Origin: Chloroflexota bacterium
GTDB taxonomy: Bacteria > Chloroflexota > Dehalococcoidia > Tepidiformales > Tepidiformaceae
Direction: 5' to 3'
NCBI GenBank assembly: GCA_016191435.1
Contig: JACPOQ010000032.1
Location: forward strand, 124,001 to 188,000
Length of the DNA stretch: 64,000 nt
Under the pieces are notes generated by a model. It made no database searches. It was not told the origin of the DNA and worked only from the letters and a program-made list of their open reading frames with translations. The translations under genes and the position numbers were made by a program. Numbering within the stretch: the stretch's first letter is position 1; the number at the start of each line of letters is the position of its first letter. Below, piece by piece: positions 61,708-64,000 of the stretch.

Positions 61708-63267
61708 ATGAGTGAACGCTACGGGGCAATCCCGCCCGACGAGCCGGTAATCGGCGCTGTCCTGCCGCCCCCACCTCCCGGGATCCCAGCCGCTCCAACC
61801 CTTGACCCGTATGACGAGGAGCTGGACGGCGGCGGCTATGCGCCCGAGGACGAATGGGAAGACGAGTATGACGACGGCTACGAAGAAGAGCCGTACTACG
61901 ACGACTACTACGATGATGCGCCCGCCCGGCAACCGATGTTCTACGTGTTCGTGGGGCTTGCGGCGCTGATTGGGGCGGCAGTGGTTTTCCTGCTGTTCAC
62001 GGTGGTGCGAAACAACAATGACGGGGGCAACGCGGGGGCAATCCCCCCGACCGCAGCGGCGAAAATTGTGGTCGCGATCACATCACCGGCGGCCGGCGAC
62101 CGCGTGAACACCGCCACCGACCAGACGGTCTCCGTCCAGGCGAAGGGCACGGACCGGCTGGTAAAGTTCCAGCTGTTCGTCCAGGATGCGGCCGTCGATG
62201 AGGTGGCTGCAAAGGATCCCTCGACGGAGGGGGTCTATACCGCGTCGCTGCGGTACAGGCTGGACCGCCGGGGCGAGTACACGCTGTTCGTGCGGGCGAC
62301 CTCGACGACGGGTGCGACCAAGGATTCGGACAAGATCAAGATCAGCGGCATCGAGGACATCGGCAACAAGCCCGCGGACATTCGTGGCCGAATTAGTGCA
62401 ACCGCGAACCTGCACAACGCTCCGAACGACCAATCGCCCAGCATCCTCACCTTGAACCCGGGACAGGACGTCGTCATCCTCGGGAAGAGCGAGGACGAAC
62501 AGTGGCTGTTCGTAGATGTCAACGGCGGCGGCTGGGTGAAGACGCTCGCGGTGGACCTGGTGGACTCGCTCGCGCTGATCCCGGTGCGGACCAACACACC
62601 GACGCCCACCGTAGCGCCGGCGACGCCAATCCCAACGCCATCGCCGAGCGCGACTGCGACGCCGAGCAGCGCGCCCGACTTCGTGCCCACGGACGCGCAG
62701 CTGATTGAAGGCGGCGCCAGGCTCCGGGTGACAATCAAGAACATCTCGTCGAACGCCTTCGAGGGCTCGATCGTGGTTTCGGCAGCGAAGGTGAATGCGA
62801 GCCCGGCGGAGAAAGCGTTCGGCGTGAAGCTGGCGGCCAATGGCGGGACCGGGGTTGTGGAATTCGAGCTGAGCCCACCCGTCACGTCGCAGAAGTCCGT
62901 CGACATCAAGGTGGACCCTTCGAACGCAATCAAGGAAACCGAAGAGAACAACAACAGCGCGACGTTTGTGCTGACGCCGCCGGTCGAGCAGCCGGTGATC
63001 GGGCTCGTGACGCAGATTGTCGGGCCGAACATCGCGGTGACGATTTCGAACACCGGCGGGCCGATCGCCTCGACGGACTCGCGCGTGGTGGTCACGCTTG
63101 AAGCGAACGGCGTGAAGACGACACAGGACGCGGCGGTCACGCTCGCACTGGACAAGGGCAAGAGCGTCGTGGTCAACGTGCCGAAGCCACAGGGCAGCGG
63201 GCAGGCGCGGGTGGACCTCATCGTCGGCGGCCAGGTGATCGCAACGACGACCATCCGCCTCGAATAA
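61708..63267 (+). CDS. Membrane-anchored extracytoplasmic protein with SH3-like and CARDB-like domains
   Basis: This 519-residue protein has a cytoplasmic acidic, tyrosine-rich N-terminus (residues ~25-70, 'YDDGYEEEPYYDDYYDD') and one membrane helix (~78-100). An Ig-like stretch follows, then a bacterial SH3-type region ('ISATANLHNAPNDQSPSILT' and 'GGGWVKTLAV'). A Thr-Pro-Ala linker precedes a CARDB-like domain ('VDIKVDPSNAIKETEENNNS') and a final beta domain. ATG 61708 follows a purine-rich stretch. The role is probably in cell-envelope binding; I see no catalytic motif. Confidence 0.75.
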   Translation: MSERYGAIPPDEPVIGAVLPPPPPGIPAAPTLDPYDEELDGGGYAPEDEWEDEYDDGYEEEPYYDDYYDDAPARQPMFYVFVGLAALIGAAVVFLLFTVVRNNNDGGNAGAIPPTAAAKIVVAITSPAAGDRVNTATDQTVSVQAKGTDRLVKFQLFVQDAAVDEVAAKDPSTEGVYTASLRYRLDRRGEYTLFVRATSTTGATKDSDKIKISGIEDIGNKPADIRGRISATANLHNAPNDQSPSILTLNPGQDVVILGKSEDEQWLFVDVNGGGWVKTLAVDLVDSLALIPVRTNTPTPTVAPATPIPTPSPSATATPSSAPDFVPTDAQLIEGGARLRVTIKNISSNAFEGSIVVSAAKVNASPAEKAFGVKLAANGGTGVVEFELSPPVTSQKSVDIKVDPSNAIKETEENNNSATFVLTPPVEQPVIGLVTQIVGPNIAVTISNTGGPIASTDSRVVVTLEANGVKTTQDAAVTLALDKGKSVVVNVPKPQGSGQARVDLIVGGQVIATTTIRLE

Positions 63268-63357
63268 CTGACGTAAGTCCCGGGCGAACGTCCAGATGCG
63301 ACGGCAGGTGACGCGGAGACCGCGGAGCAAGCGCCTCGCCGGGGTAACATCCGGGCC

Positions 63358-64000
63358 ATGGAAGCCGTCGACGAGATAAAGGCGAAGCTCGACATCGTGG
63401 AGTACGTCGGGAGAGTGACGCGGCTGCAGAAAGCGGGCCGCAACTTTCGCGGGCTTTGCCCGTTTCACACCGAAAAGACGCCTTCGTTCTACGTGTTTCC
63501 CGACCGATCGACGTGGCGGTGCTTCGGCAGCTGCGGCGAGGGCGGCGACCTGTTCACGTTCGTGCAGAAACGCGAGAATCTTGACTTCCGCGCGGCGTTA
63601 CGTCAACTCGCGGCCGAGGCCGGGGTGCAGCTATCGGCGGAATCAGCGCAGCGGCGGGGGCGAGTGGAGAAGCTGTCCGCGATCATGTCGGCGGCGGTGG
63701 ACTTCTACCAGCGCTGCTTGCGGGAGGATGGCGGCCTCGCCGCGCGGGAGTACATTTTCGAGAAGCGCGGCCTGAGGCAGGAGGCCGCGGATGCCTGGCG
63801 CATCGGCTGGGCGCCGGACGAATGGCGAGTGTTGCGGGGCTACCTCACGGGCCGGGGCTACGACGAGCGCGACATCCTCGCGGCGGGGCTACTCGTGGAG
63901 CCGGAAGCCGGGGGAAACCCGTACGACCGGTTCCGCGGCCGGGTGATCATCCCTATCGCCGATGACCGCGGCCAGTATGTGGGCATGGGCGGGCGGGGGC
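63358..64000 (+). CDS. dnaG: DNA primase, N-terminal part (runs off the window)
   Basis: This is the first ~214 residues of DnaG, which primes DNA replication. The CHC2 zinc ribbon is complete: C34 and H37 in CPFHTEKTPSF, C55 and C59 in WRCFGSCGEGGD. The linker and the start of the catalytic core ('RFRGRVIIPIADDRGQYVGM') follow. The gene continues beyond 64000. Confidence 0.95.
   Translation, partial: MEAVDEIKAKLDIVEYVGRVTRLQKAGRNFRGLCPFHTEKTPSFYVFPDRSTWRCFGSCGEGGDLFTFVQKRENLDFRAALRQLAAEAGVQLSAESAQRRGRVEKLSAIMSAAVDFYQRCLREDGGLAAREYIFEKRGLRQEAADAWRIGWAPDEWRVLRGYLTGRGYDERDILAAGLLVEPEAGGNPYDRFRGRVIIPIADDRGQYVGMGGRG

Noticed and set aside
1..64000. tRNA, rRNA or CRISPR genes
   Set aside because: Reading by eye I found no T-loop-like motif in a cloverleaf context, no rRNA and no spaced repeats. 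A covariance-model search would be needed to exclude a tRNA.

Overview
The window looks like chromosomal DNA of a high-GC bacterium, most plausibly a member of the Chloroflexota near Tepidiforma/Dehalococcoidia. The basis is a mix of single-membrane-style lipoproteins, DUF951 and DUF151 proteins, a type-2 OMP decarboxylase, a single-chain acyl-CoA carboxylase and an rpmB/fakA divergent pair. The taxon is inferred from gene content and was not tested.

Layout. 1-4900: F-type ATP synthase operon on the minus strand (atpZ/I-like, B, E, F, H, A, start of G). 4995-8676: minus-strand genes for a bifunctional nuclease, an MFS carrier, DUF951, pyrF and murI. 8727-11460: comB, rpmB and fakA. 11521-17739: two DHA2 exporters, an S1C lipoprotein protease, a LysR regulator and two ferredoxins. 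18027-22181: a DinB-like and a SnoaL-like gene, a patch of decayed genes (IS21 transposase and CoA-transferase tails), a GltD-like Fe-S flavoprotein and a frameshifted unknown. 22292-28388: a YHS-domain copper-type P-ATPase and an accessory insertion bounded by two ~99% identical direct repeats of about 565 bp. The insert is visibly less GC-rich and carries a membrane protein with an in-frame TGA and a beta-propeller-like protein. Phage and HpaB gene remnants follow. 29374-33006: two secreted proteins, one a large modular protein. 33144-35274: an XRE/MmyB regulator and an MFS gene.

35312-41132 is a sulfur/metalloid locus: an ArsR-rhodanese regulator divergent from an MFS carrier, a metallo-beta-lactamase/rhodanese persulfide enzyme, a DUF5680 protein, a DsrE protein, an ArsM-type methyltransferase and a DinB-like protein. 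The DsrE and ArsM genes are each interrupted by one in-frame TGA exactly where a conserved redox or metal-binding cysteine is expected. The frame and homology continue after it, and a compact hairpin with G in the first loop positions follows within about 20 nt, as in bacterial SECIS elements. The membrane protein at 25102 shows the same combination. I read these as three selenoproteins (Sec at residues 80, 205 and 24). The first two belong to families in which Sec forms have been reported, from memory. The membrane protein may be undescribed as a selenoprotein. No selA, selB, selC or selD lies in the window, so this rests on the local sequence.

41334-64000: a NiCoT-type metal transporter, a Baeyer-Villiger-type monooxygenase, the single-chain biotin carboxylase/carboxyltransferase opposite a beta-carbonic anhydrase, an LLM oxidoreductase, NYN and ApbC proteins, a FliA/WhiG-type sigma factor, a winged-helix regulator with a pseudo-receiver, nfo, glmS, ppsA, a glyoxalase-fold protein, a dGTPase-like HD protein, a membrane-anchored SH3/CARDB protein and the start of dnaG.
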